A DNA stretch of 64,000 bases from Streptosporangium sp. NBC_01755. GTDB taxonomy: Bacteria; Actinomycetota; Actinomycetes; Streptosporangiales; Streptosporangiaceae. The notes below the pieces were generated by a model. It was not told where the DNA came from. It searched no databases and saw nothing but the letters and a program-made list of their open reading frames with translations. Below are positions 8,750 through 16,625 of this stretch, piece after piece. The number at the start of each line of letters is the position of its first letter. Position 1 is the stretch's first letter. The stretch covers positions 7,130,001 to 7,194,000 of the forward strand of contig NZ_CP109131.1 in the NCBI RefSeq assembly GCF_035917995.1, read 5' to 3'. Made by a program: the position numbers and the translations under genes.

Positions 8750-9289
8750 TCACAGCCCCCGGATGAGGCTCGTGGCCTCGTGCCCCTCCGGTGCCGGGGA
8801 TCTCCAGGTGGACCGCCTCCTGGCTGTGTCCCGCCGCCATGTGCGAGCGGCCCGCCCCATCCGCCTGAGGACGGGGTCGCCTTCCGCGCTGCGGATCTGC
8901 AGGGTGATCTCCGGCGGCAGCCGCAGCGAGTTGTGCACGGTGCTGTGCTCGACGACGGTGATGAACGATTCCCGAAGTCCTTCGGGGAGGCCGGGAGCGT
9001 CGACGACCAAATCGATCCGGCTGACCCGTGCCGGGCGTAGCCCCAGGTCGTAGTGGGCGGTCACGGTGACGCCGGCGGGTAGCTCGCATCGGTGAAGGTA
9101 GCGTTCGGCGCGATGGGCGACGCAGGCCGCGAGACTCCCGACGAACAGCTCGACCGGGACGGGACCGGTGTCGCCTCCGCCGAAGTCCGTGGGCTGGTCG
9201 ATGCGGACGGCATGGCGGCGTATCTGAACGTCAAAGCGGTCGCCGCCGTGCCAGGCGGTCTTCACCGTGCCGTTCCGGTTCTGTTTCAT
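8750..9289 (-). CDS. OsmC-family protein lacking the second redox cysteine
   Basis: 179 residues with the OsmC/Ohr fold: FGGGDTGPVPVELFVGSLAAC carries the first reactive Cys (Cys56). In the second motif, EHSTVHNSL, the usual Cys is Ser115, so the standard dithiol peroxidase chemistry is doubtful. The last ~45 residues are Arg-rich and unlike the family, so the true domain ends near residue 132. The GGAGG ribosome-binding site (9297-9301) lies at the junction with the IscB element, whose stop overlaps this start by one base. Expression may depend on read-through from that element. Confidence 0.8.
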   Translation of the reverse strand: MKQNRNGTVKTAWHGGDRFDVQIRRHAVRIDQPTDFGGGDTGPVPVELFVGSLAACVAHRAERYLHRCELPAGVTVTAHYDLGLRPARVSRIDLVVDAPGLPEGLRESFITVVEHSTVHNSLRLPPEITLQIRSAEGDPVLRRMGRAARTWRRDTARRRSTWRSPAPEGHEATSLIRGL

Positions 9290-10890
9290 CAGATACCTCC
9301 AGCGTGGATACCCCCGCCTTCAGGCGGGGGAGGAAACGCGGCACGGTGCCGCGCTTCCGGATGGGTGGTGTAGCCGTAGCCATCGGCTCGTTGGAGCAGG
9401 CGGACGTGGCGGTGGCCGATGCCCTGCACGGTGCCGTGCCGGGTGGTGATGTTGAAGCTTCCGGTGGTGCGGACCGCGACCCGTCCGGTGTGGACTCCGG
9501 CCTTCTTGCCGGTCGGGACGGTCGCGCGGACCAGGTCGCCGGTGGCGAACCCCTTGACGTGCTTGATCCGGGGGAGTCGTAGCCGGGGGAAGCCGTAGCG
9601 GTCGGTGCGGGTACGGCAGTAGGTGCCGCGCCCGGTCGCCTTGACCACCAGGACCGTGGACGGCCAGGCGGTCACGGTGTCGAGCGAGCCGACGTGCAAA
9701 GCGTCCAACGTGTGCGATTTGGCGGCGCCGGTACGGGACCGGTTCCACTTCGTACGACCGCCGGAGGCGGCTGCCACAGGTAGGCCGGTGGCCTTCAGTG
9801 CCTGCCACAGCGCCCAGCGGGTGGTGTTGACGGCGGCGGCGTCGCGCAGCGGAGCCTTCGCCTGCTTGAGGATCTTCGTCAGGAGGGCGGGCTTTCTCTT
9901 GAGGAAATCCTCGATCGGAGTGGCGTTCTTGGCCTGGTTACACCGGATGCAGGCCAGGGCGAGGTTGCTGACGCGCTCGGAGCCGCCCCGGCTGCGGGGG
10001 TGGATGTGGTCGAGGTTGAGCGGTACACCGCTCGCGCCGCAGTAGGCGCAGGCGCGCCTCCACTTGGCCAGCAGGTATTCGCGGACCTCGTACCCGGCCA
10101 GGGTGCCCTGCTGGTATTCCACCCCTTCGAGGGGCTTGCCCGCCGAGAGGGCGTGGGTGTCGAAGGAGACCTTCTCCACGTGGACGGCCGTGACGGGCGC
10201 CCACCGGGTCAGCCGCGCCACCTGCGACAGGGTGGTGTCGACGCGGTGTCGCAGGGATGGCGCGAGCCACCCCTTCGGTTTCGTGCGGTTGAGAAACCGG
10301 GGGGCGCGGTAGCGCAGGTTCCGGGAACGGCGGCCCCGGCGCAACGCGGCACGGGCGGTGAGCCTGTCGCGGATCCGCCCGCCCCGATGGTCAAGCTGAA
10401 TGCTGTACAGGCCGGTGCGGCTCCCGCCATGGTCGGCGAACACGGCGAGGCCGGTGTGCTTGGAACCGGGGTTGATACCGACCTGCACGCCGTGGACGGC
10501 GGAGTCGGCGGCCACGCGGTCGCGCAGCCGGATGACGAACGGGGTGTGGCGGACCACCACCGCCCTACCGGCCGCCAGCAGACGGCGGGCGCGGGCGGGG
10601 TGGCAGGGGTCGAGCGGGTGGCCGCGGGCGTCCAGGACGAACACGACCGGGTGAACCTCACGGTTCGCTCCCTCGGACACCGCAGTGTCTTCAGGGTGAC
10701 GCCGCGGCAGACGGGTGCCGTCTGCCGTGGTCTCCCCTCGCCCAGGTTCCACGCCGGTTACCGCGCTGAAGCGGTGTCCGCGTCCCGTTTCGTGCCCACC
10801 CTCGGGCGTGTCTGCTGACGCGGATTCCAGAGCAGCCCGCTGAGGAAGCACGGACTGGTGGGTCTGCTGACCTACGTGAAACGTAGTCAA
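9289..10890 (-). CDS. iscB: IscB-like RNA-guided nuclease (RRXRR-RuvC-HNH) with RuvC-I Asp to Asn
   Basis: 533 residues from a TTG at 10890 preceded by GGAGGTG. A divergent ~80-residue N-terminal extension is followed by the RRXRR/PLMP domain (FVLDARGHPLDPCHPARARR), RuvC-I (GINPGSKHTG), a bridge-helix-like Arg-rich stretch, RuvC-II (VEKVSFD, Glu239), a complete HNH domain (Cys281, Cys284, Asp294-His295, His297, Asn309, Cys314, Cys317, Asn318), RuvC-III (HTLDAL, Asp396) and a C-terminal omega-RNA/target-interaction domain. IscB proteins are IS200/IS605-associated nucleases ancestral to Cas9, guided by an RNA encoded just upstream. Residue 140, the catalytic RuvC-I Asp, is Asn here (codon AAC), which would leave HNH nicking only. 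No tnpA is adjacent. Family call is firm. Confidence 0.92.
   Translation of the reverse strand: MTTFHVGQQTHQSVLPQRAALESASADTPEGGHETGRGHRFSAVTGVEPGRGETTADGTRLPRRHPEDTAVSEGANREVHPVVFVLDARGHPLDPCHPARARRLLAAGRAVVVRHTPFVIRLRDRVAADSAVHGVQVGINPGSKHTGLAVFADHGGSRTGLYSIQLDHRGGRIRDRLTARAALRRGRRSRNLRYRAPRFLNRTKPKGWLAPSLRHRVDTTLSQVARLTRWAPVTAVHVEKVSFDTHALSAGKPLEGVEYQQGTLAGYEVREYLLAKWRRACAYCGASGVPLNLDHIHPRSRGGSERVSNLALACIRCNQAKNATPIEDFLKRKPALLTKILKQAKAPLRDAAAVNTTRWALWQALKATGLPVAAASGGRTKWNRSRTGAAKSHTLDALHVGSLDTVTAWPSTVLVVKATGRGTYCRTRTDRYGFPRLRLPRIKHVKGFATGDLVRATVPTGKKAGVHTGRVAVRTTGSFNITTRHGTVQGIGHRHVRLLQRADGYGYTTHPEARHRAAFPPPPEGGGIHAGGI
9311..9330. repeat. Right-end hairpin of the IscB element
   Basis: CCCCCGCC TTCA GGCGGGGG is a perfect 8-bp stem with a 4-base loop, the typical subterminal hairpin of IS200/IS605-type ends. 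It lies inside the last codons of iscB, so coding sequence and transposon end overlap. Confidence 0.8.
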
Positions 10891-10995
10891 TCGAATGCAC
10901 CTCCTTCAAGACGATCGACTTGGGCTGGTCAACGCGGGGCTATCAGTGCGCGGTGTGGCACCTCAAGCCCTGGCCTTTAGGCCAGGGTCGTTGAC
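10891..10995 (-). ncRNA. Presumed IscB omega-RNA region
   Basis: The ~105 bases upstream of iscB on its coding strand contain the perfect hairpin CCCTGGCC TAAA GGCCAGGG and a GC-rich segment, then the iscB ribosome-binding site. In characterised IscB loci the guide-bearing omega-RNA is transcribed from exactly this position, with its guide taken from the flank beyond the left end. The call rests on position, the hairpin and remembered similarity of this segment to other IscB leaders. No covariance search was run. Confidence 0.6.
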
Positions 10996-11362
10996 GGGTG
11001 ACTCCACGGGTGTGTTCGGGCTCCGTAGGCCGGGTACGAGGTGCCGCACGGTCGTTCGTCGCCTGTGCCCAGGCCATGTATCCGCGCTCTCGCAAGGCGC
11101 CTGCCTTCAGCCGCCCGTCCGGTGACATGATGGCCCTTCCTCCTCTGCTGACCGGGCTGTCCGATCGAATGCTGTGGCTCATCGGAATCAGTGGTGCCGG
11201 GTACGTCTCCCGTGACGGGGCGGAGTTCGAACTGTCTGGATGTGTGCCGCGACCGCCCCGGTGTCGAGGAATGCCGGGGGAAAGGGGCGCGCCGTCCGCG
11301 GGGGCGTGGCCGAGGCGGACGGCGCGGTCATGCTGATTCCGGTGGCCCGAGGCGAGGGGGCG
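10996..11362. other. Intergenic stretch left of the IscB element
   Basis: About 370 bases without a convincing gene. A minus-strand frame starting near 11128 (MSPDGRLKAGALRERG...) has a coding-like look and runs into the element near 10990. It could be the 5' part of a small gene broken by the insertion, but it matches nothing I recognise. Confidence 0.4.
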
Positions 11363-11620
11363 TCACCATGAGGTGGGCCCGGTGGCCTGGGCGATGTCCT
11401 CCGTGGTGACGGTACGTAACTTGTCCGCCAGGTCGGCCAGCGCGCGGGCGGCCGCGAGTTCGTCGCCGATCTCTGGTACCGGCTGGTCGACCGGGCTGCG
11501 ACGCGCGTGACCGACCCCGGTCAGCTGGGTGTCGTCCTTGGTGGACAGGACTGCCCGGGCGGAGGTGTCGTCGCCCTCTTCGGTGATGTGGATCTGTACG
11601 GTCCATTGCTTGGCTTCCAT
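11363..11620 (-). CDS. DUF1876 domain protein
   Basis: 85 residues from the ATG at 11620, with GGAGG eight bases upstream. AKQWTVQIHITEE at the N-terminus, TQLTGVGHARR in the middle and VPEIGDELAAARALADLADKL at the C-terminus match DUF1876, a small alpha/beta domain common in actinomycetes and often near stress genes. No biochemical role is known to me. The same frame stays open upstream into an unrelated fructose-bisphosphatase fragment; the ribosome-binding site and domain boundary place the real start here. Confidence 0.88.
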   Translation of the reverse strand: MEAKQWTVQIHITEEGDDTSARAVLSTKDDTQLTGVGHARRSPVDQPVPEIGDELAAARALADLADKLRTVTTEDIAQATGPTSW

Positions 11621-11761
11621 GGAAGGAACCTCCGATCGAATGGGTGTTCGTGGTGTCCTGCTCCTGTGCAGGTGGCGAGCCCGATCGAGCCCGATCATGT
11701 GCCGACCGCCCGGGTGGTCGGGCGGTCGGGCGGTCGGGCGGATCATCCGACGGGTGTCGCG

Positions 11762-12001
11762 ATCTCGGTGGTCATCGGGGTCCAGCGCCTCGCCGACCGC
11801 GGGCAGCCCGAACTGGCAGCGGACGATCATCACCGGGTCATCCTTGCCGACGTCCTTGCCGGCGACGTGACCGTCGATGAGCAGACCCGAGGCGGTCGCC
11901 CGGTCGATCTCACAGCGGGCCTCGGCCATCATGTTCGGGTGCACCGCGGAATGACCGACGAACCCCCCGGTGTCGGCCTTGATGACACTTAAAGTGATCA
12001 C
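11762..12001 (-). pseudogene. N-terminal remnant of class V fructose-1,6-bisphosphatase (FBPA/P type)
   Basis: About 80 codons starting ITLSVIKADTGGFVGHSAVHP, the characteristic N-terminus of archaeal-type fructose-1,6-bisphosphate aldolase/phosphatase, with the metal-ligand Asp and His region intact, then GLLIDGHV. Full enzymes are around 360-380 residues; here similarity stops after EALDPDD and the frame runs on, in phase, into the DUF1876 gene. All later catalytic residues are missing, so it cannot be a working enzyme. Confidence 0.75.
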
Positions 12002-12224
12002 GACGATCGCCCCCGTGGATTGTCCTGCCTTCCACGCTGGTCAGGGACCCCGTTTACGGATAGGGCAGAAGGCCCCGACCAGGTGGGACTTCCGTACCTG
12101 CCACTCCTGCCGGGCGACGGGCGGGTGCCGGTGACCAGTTCGGATCCCCGCACGCGGAAGATCACCGCGAGTCGTGAGCGGACCCGCGTCATGCCAAGTG
12201 GGTCCGCTCGATCCGTCAGGACTC

Positions 12225-12647
12225 TTACTTGGACGTGGACTCGATCTGGATGTGCTTTCCCTCCTGCGTGGTGTCGGCGAGTTTGACATTGATCTCCAGG
12301 ACGCCCTTGTCGTAGGAGGCCCTGACATCGCTCTCGTCTATGCCACTGGGCAGCGTGATCGACCGGGTGAAGGAGCCGTAGCGGAACTCCGTCCGCTGCT
12401 GCTCCCTCTGCTCCTCATGCCGCTCGGCGTGGACGGTCAGGACGCCGTTGGACAGGGTGATCTCGACGTCCTTGTCAGGGTCGACTCCCGGCAACTCGGC
12501 CCGCAGCACATAGCGGCCGTCCTTGACGTAGTCCTCGAACTTGATGGGCTGCGCCACCGGCGACCGCAGGGCGGCGAGGGGAGCGTCCAGCCAGTCGAAC
12601 AGATCGGGGACGAGGCCTCGCTGCTCGCGGCGCATCGGCATGCTCAT
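12225..12647 (-). CDS. Hsp20/alpha-crystallin small heat-shock protein
   Basis: 140 residues from the ATG at 12647, which has AAGGAGGA upstream; a longer frame to 12680 includes that site in coding sequence and was rejected. After an N-terminal arm (LVPDLFDWLDAP) comes the alpha-crystallin domain with YVLRAELPGVDPDKDVEI, the conserved GVLTVHAER, and FTRSITLPSGID before the C-terminal strand. These ATP-independent chaperones form oligomers and hold unfolded proteins. It lies between DUF1876 and RpiR genes without evident operon partners. Confidence 0.92.
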   Translation of the reverse strand: MSMPMRREQRGLVPDLFDWLDAPLAALRSPVAQPIKFEDYVKDGRYVLRAELPGVDPDKDVEITLSNGVLTVHAERHEEQREQQRTEFRYGSFTRSITLPSGIDESDVRASYDKGVLEINVKLADTTQEGKHIQIESTSK

Positions 12648-12796
12648 GGTGTCCTCCTTGTCTCCTGGGGGGCTTCCCACATCTCCATCTCATCACCGGG
12701 CAGGACTCGGAGACAGCAGCCAGAGGTCCCTAACGCGTAGGTCTTTTGGCCGCCGTGCCGACGCCGGAAAGCCGCCGACATCGTTCGAACCGTGGC

Positions 12797-12940
12797 TCAG
12801 GCGCGATTCGAGTGACGCGGTGACCCAACATCATGATCGACAAAGCGCCCGCCGATAACCGACTCAAGGATCGACTCGATGTCACCGTTGAGGTGGGGGA
12901 GCGGCTCCACCTCGACCCAAAGAAGCTCCGGCATGGTCAT
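12797..12940 (-). CDS. Possible small protein, 47 residues
   Basis: An ATG frame reading MTMPELLWVEVEPLPHLNG and continuing ESILESVIGGRFVDHDVG, with balanced composition unlike antisense noise. It has no obvious Shine-Dalgarno sequence, but a dyad (12944-12964) lies directly upstream of the start. I do not recognise a family. It could be a short regulatory protein, an antitoxin-sized product or a remnant of a longer gene. Confidence 0.3.
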   Translation of the reverse strand: MTMPELLWVEVEPLPHLNGDIESILESVIGGRFVDHDVGSPRHSNRA

Positions 12941-12943
12941 GCG

Positions 12944-12964
12944 CAACAGCGTAACGCGCTGTTG
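12944..12964. promoter_or_regulatory. 8-bp dyad, possible operator
   Basis: CAACAGCG at 12944-12951 and CGCTGTTG at 12957-12964 are perfect inverted copies separated by five bases. It lies four bases upstream of the small minus-strand frame at 12940 and about 100 bases from the end of the RpiR gene. No long T run follows, so an operator is more likely than a terminator. Confidence 0.4.
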
Positions 12965-13066
12965 TCAGCCGGGTCGTCCCCTGGTAGCGACCGTATGGGG
13001 CCCGCCGTACTTCGGCCCTACCTCACCGGAAGATCCCTCGGCAGACTCTGTGGTCGACCGCAACTG

Positions 13067-14020
13067 TCACGAGCGGGTCTCCGCGGCCGTCCGGGTCTTG
13101 CGGGGCGGCTCGGCACGCTCGGCGTCGGCGCCGGGACCGGTCGGGTTGAGCGGCCCGTCGTCCTCACGCAGGACGTCGTCGGCCATCTGGTCGTACTCGG
13201 CCACCCGGGTCCTGCCCGCCTCGCCGAGCTGCTCGACCACGGCGGCGACCAGCGTCTCAAGCAGTGCGACCGCCGGGGTCAGCGAGTCGAACGGTGAGGG
13301 CGAGCGGACCTGGGCGGGCAGCACGACGTCCGCCACGGTGGCGGCGGGCGACAGCCACGGGTCGGTCAGCAGCACGATCTTCACGTTGCGCGCCGCGGCG
13401 GCTCGGGCGAAGGCGATCGTCTCGCGCTGGTAGCGCCGGTAGTCGAAGAGCACCAGCACGTCACGGCGGCCCATGTCGAGCAGGTGGGCGGCGTGGTCGG
13501 CGGTGGACCCGGCGATGTACGTCGCGTGGGGGCGCAACTGGTGCAGGTGGGCGATGAGGTAGTGGGCCAGGATGGTGCTGAACCGGCCACCGGCCGCCGA
13601 GATGCGGCGGCCGGGGTCGGCCAGTAGTTCCGCGGCCTTGACCAGCTCCCCCTCGGGAAGCTGGTCGAAGGTCATGGCGGTGGCGTCCATCAGCACCCGG
13701 CGGGATCGGCTCAGCACCCTGCCGGTGTCCTCCTCGGCACTGCCGTACTGGGCCAGGGGAGAGGAGTAGCGCTGCTGGGTCTCGCGCTTGAGCGCCTGCT
13801 GCAACTCCGGGTAGCCCTCGAAGCCCAGCCGGTAGGCCAGCCGCAGCACGGTGGCCGGGCTGGTCTGGGCCTGACTCGCGACGGTCGCCAGCGGCTCCAG
13901 ACCGGCGGTCGGGTAGCCGGCGAGCAGGGTGCGGGCGACCCGCTGCTCCGCACGGGGCAGCTTGGGCAGCACGTCGCGGAGCTGGGCCGCGACGGTGCGC
14001 GGCTCAGGGGTGCCGAGCAT
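13067..14020 (-). CDS. MurR/RpiR-family transcriptional regulator
   Basis: 317 residues from the ATG at 14020, preceded by GGAGGAGG; a longer frame to 14191 is low-complexity. The N-terminal HTH_6 domain contains VASQAQTSPATVLRLAYRLGFEGYPELQ and is followed by a SIS sugar-isomerase domain (GGRFSTILAHYLIAHL, VLVLFDYRRYQRET, VKIVLLTD). Such proteins sense small ligands through the SIS domain. It sits downstream of the M20/ABC importer operon on the same strand and is the obvious candidate regulator of that operon and its divergent partner. The Thr/Pro/Arg-rich C-terminal tail is unusual. Confidence 0.88.
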   Translation of the reverse strand: MLGTPEPRTVAAQLRDVLPKLPRAEQRVARTLLAGYPTAGLEPLATVASQAQTSPATVLRLAYRLGFEGYPELQQALKRETQQRYSSPLAQYGSAEEDTGRVLSRSRRVLMDATAMTFDQLPEGELVKAAELLADPGRRISAAGGRFSTILAHYLIAHLHQLRPHATYIAGSTADHAAHLLDMGRRDVLVLFDYRRYQRETIAFARAAAARNVKIVLLTDPWLSPAATVADVVLPAQVRSPSPFDSLTPAVALLETLVAAVVEQLGEAGRTRVAEYDQMADDVLREDDGPLNPTGPGADAERAEPPRKTRTAAETRS

Positions 14021-14134
14021 GTTGCCTCCTCCGGGACGGCCGCGGGCTCGCGCGGCGTGTCGCCAGGTAGGGATCATGCCACGAACCGTACGAAATGAGA
14101 ACGCCGCTCTCAGGCCACGCACCGTCCTCAGGTC

Positions 14135-14225
14135 GCGCACCGATCGTCCGCGATCCGCCCGGCGGCCGTCCGTCGCGCACCGCCCGCGCACCGATCGCCC
14201 GTGATCCGCTCACCGGCCGTCCGTC
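14135..14225. repeat. Imperfect 40-bp direct repeat
   Basis: Segments 14135-14174 and 14186-14225 share GCGCACCGATCG, a GATCCGC core and GGCCGTCCGTC, differing at a handful of positions. They lie in the RpiR upstream region (14021-14295), which holds no gene. They may be simple duplication or paired regulator sites. Confidence 0.5.
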
Positions 14226-14295
14226 GCTCATCCGCCGTTCGCGGCCCATCGCCCACCGCCCACCGGCGGTCTCCAGCCTCGCGGCCGTCCGGTGC

Positions 14296-15621
14296 TCACC
14301 GCTCGTCCGAGAGCCCGCACCAGTCGATCGCGGTCAGCGCGTAGGTCTTCGCCGACTGCACCAGCTGGGCGATCTCCACGTACTCGTTCTCCGCGTGTGC
14401 GGTGTAGCCGACGCCCGGACCGTACACCAGGCCGCCGATGCCCTTGCGGTCCATCCAGGTCAGGTCGCACACGCCCATGAAGCCGGTCGTCAGCGGCGGC
14501 TGCCCGCCGGTCGCCGTGGTGTGCGCGCCGACCAGCGCCGCGCTCAGCGGGGCGCCCTCGGGCAGCGAGTACGGCGGCCAGAGCAGCTTCCACTCGAACA
14601 CCGGCGGGTGCTCACGCAGCCACGGGTCGGTGCGGCAGGCGTCCATGACCCGGGACTCGATCTCGGCCATGACCTCCTCGTTGGACCGGTCGGGGTGGTG
14701 GTAGACGCAGTACTCCACGACCAGCTCGTCGGCGAGGAAGAAGGGCACCAGGATCCCCGAAGGGTTGGCGCGCAGCACGCCGGGCAGCAGGTTGAAGTAG
14801 CCGGGTGGGAAGAGCGGGTGCCGGTTGTGCCGGGCCCAGTCGTCCTCCAGGGCACGCAGCGCCTGGTAGATCACCCAGAACTTGTCGACGGTGTTGACGC
14901 CGAGCGCGTCGCCCTCCAGGGTCGGGTGCACGGTCATGCCCCGCAGCCCCGAGTGCGCGGTCTTGCCCTCCAGGGAGATGCTGAACCAGAGCAGGCCGGG
15001 TGTCACCGGCACCGACGCCGGCAGGGTGCCCGCCTGCCCGGACGGCTCGCAGACGATGGCCGCGTCCGCGCCGAACCCGGCCTCCAGTACCGCGGTGGTG
15101 CCGGCCTCGTGGTCGCCGACCTCCTCGCCGACGACGCCCTGCAGGACCAGGTCGCCGGCCAGGCGCACACCGGCCCTGCGTAGTGCGAGGGCCGCGTAGG
15201 CCGCGGCGACCAGGCCGCCCTTCATGTCCGTCGCGCCGCGCCCGATCACCGCGTCATCGGTGACCTGGGCGCGGAACGGGTCGCCGCGCCACCGGTCGAG
15301 GCGGCCCGGCGGTACGACGTCGACGTGCCCGTTGAGCAGCAGCGACCGGCCGCCGCCGGTGCCGGGCACGACGCCGCAGGCGTTGTCGCGGCCCCGCTCC
15401 ACGGTGACCTTGGTGACCTCGGCCCCGGCCTCGGCGTACAGGTCGCCGAGCAGCGCGCTGACGTCGCCCTCCGCGCCGACGATCTTTTCGTACTCCTGGC
15501 CGGGGTAGCGCGGGTTGACGCTGGGGATGGCGATCGCGTCGGCCAGGCTGGAGACCATCCGTTCGGCGAGCAGGTCGACCTGCTTCAGCACCTGGCGGGT
15601 CACGTCGTGTTCGGTGGTCAT
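14296..15621 (-). CDS. M20-family metallopeptidase/deacylase (ArgE/DapE type)
   Basis: 441 residues. Metal-site motifs of the M20 family are visible: LLLNGHVDVVPPG (His and catalytic Asp), GRGATDMKGG (bridging Asp), GVVGEEVGDHEAGT (general-base Glu pair) and VCEPSG. A central dimerisation domain and a late TAHAENEYVEI His complete the family layout. These Zn enzymes cleave amide bonds of acylated or peptidic amino acids. It overlaps the LivM-type permease start by four bases and so belongs to the importer operon, presumably acting on what the importer brings in. Confidence 0.9.
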   Translation of the reverse strand: MTTEHDVTRQVLKQVDLLAERMVSSLADAIAIPSVNPRYPGQEYEKIVGAEGDVSALLGDLYAEAGAEVTKVTVERGRDNACGVVPGTGGGRSLLLNGHVDVVPPGRLDRWRGDPFRAQVTDDAVIGRGATDMKGGLVAAAYAALALRRAGVRLAGDLVLQGVVGEEVGDHEAGTTAVLEAGFGADAAIVCEPSGQAGTLPASVPVTPGLLWFSISLEGKTAHSGLRGMTVHPTLEGDALGVNTVDKFWVIYQALRALEDDWARHNRHPLFPPGYFNLLPGVLRANPSGILVPFFLADELVVEYCVYHHPDRSNEEVMAEIESRVMDACRTDPWLREHPPVFEWKLLWPPYSLPEGAPLSAALVGAHTTATGGQPPLTTGFMGVCDLTWMDRKGIGGLVYGPGVGYTAHAENEYVEIAQLVQSAKTYALTAIDWCGLSDER

Positions 15622-16625
15622 GCGGTCTCCTTCGCGGTGGTGGGGAGGGGCTCCGGAGCAGGCAGGCGGGGGCGCCGGAGCGAGGTGAGGACAGAGTTGG
15701 CGATGCCGGCCAGGCCCTTGGGGGCGATCCAGAGCACCACCAGGATCAGCATGGCGATCACCATGTCGCGCCAGGCCCCGGCGTCCTGCAGCACGTCGGA
15801 GACCAGGGTGACGACCACGGCGCCGACGATCGGCCCGTAGACGCTGCCGCTGCCGCCCAGGAAGATCATGCTGAGCAGCAGGGTCAGGTAGCCGAAGCCG
15901 AAGACGTCGGTGCTGACCACGCCGTTGAGGAAGGCGTTGAAGCTACCGGCGACCCCGGCCACGGCCGCGCCGATCATGAAGACGATCAGGTGCTGACGTA
16001 CCCGGGAGACGCCCCGGCTGGTGGCCAGCGCCTCGTTGTCGCGCAGTGCCAGCAGCGACATGCCCAGAGTCGAGCGGGTCAGCACCCGCACCAGCACGGT
16101 GACCGCGAACAGCAGCGCGGCGCCGAGGAAGTAGTAACCGATCCGGCCGTCGGCCCGCAGGCTGGTGCCGCCCAGGCTGAGGCGGGGGATGCCGACGATG
16201 CCGTTGGAACCGCCGGTCAGGCCCGCCTGCCCGAGCACCAGGTAGATGCAGAGCTGGGAGAAGACGTAGGTGGCCAGGCCCACGTAGATGCCGCGCAGCC
16301 GCAGCACCGGCAGGAACGCCACCAGCGAGGCGAGCAGGGCCGACAGCCCCGAGATCGGCAGGGCCAGCCACGGGTCGATGCCGGTGCGGGTGGCCAGGAT
16401 GCCCGTGGTGTAGGCGCCGATGCCGAAGAAGCCGATCTGGGCGAAGTTGAAGATGCCGGCGAAACCGAGGGTGAGGTTCCAGCTCATGGCGAGCACGCCG
16501 TACATGGTGAAGAGGATCAGCAGCAGCCGGGCGTGCGGGTCGGTGAAGACCAGCGGCAGGGCCACCAGGACGAGCGCGTAGGCGGGCCAGCCGGCCCAGG
16601 AGCGCAGATTGGTCATGACGTTCAC
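15618..16625 (-). CDS. Branched-chain amino-acid-type ABC permease (LivM)
   Basis: 335 residues with about nine to ten hydrophobic segments. LTLGFAGIFNFAQIGFFGIGAY and the later DNEALATSRGVSRVR loop, which couples to the ATPase, are diagnostic of LivM-type inner-membrane permeases. It overlaps LivH upstream and the M20 gene downstream by four bases each. With LivH, LivF, LivG and the binding protein it forms a complete HAAT-type importer. Confidence 0.92.
   Translation of the reverse strand: MNVMTNLRSWAGWPAYALVLVALPLVFTDPHARLLLILFTMYGVLAMSWNLTLGFAGIFNFAQIGFFGIGAYTTGILATRTGIDPWLALPISGLSALLASLVAFLPVLRLRGIYVGLATYVFSQLCIYLVLGQAGLTGGSNGIVGIPRLSLGGTSLRADGRIGYYFLGAALLFAVTVLVRVLTRSTLGMSLLALRDNEALATSRGVSRVRQHLIVFMIGAAVAGVAGSFNAFLNGVVSTDVFGFGYLTLLLSMIFLGGSGSVYGPIVGAVVVTLVSDVLQDAGAWRDMVIAMLILVVLWIAPKGLAGIANSVLTSLRRPRLPAPEPLPTTAKETA

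Larger units (their letters stand above)
9296..10995 (-). mobile_element. IscB-only IS200/IS605-like element (no tnpA)
   Basis: A single-gene element: left-end hairpin at 10966-10985, presumed omega-RNA, iscB, and right-end hairpin at 9311-9330. No Y1 transposase is present, so mobility would need a TnpA in trans. Exact ends cannot be set without an empty-site comparison; the bounds given are approximate. It sits directly before the OsmC gene. Confidence 0.7.
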
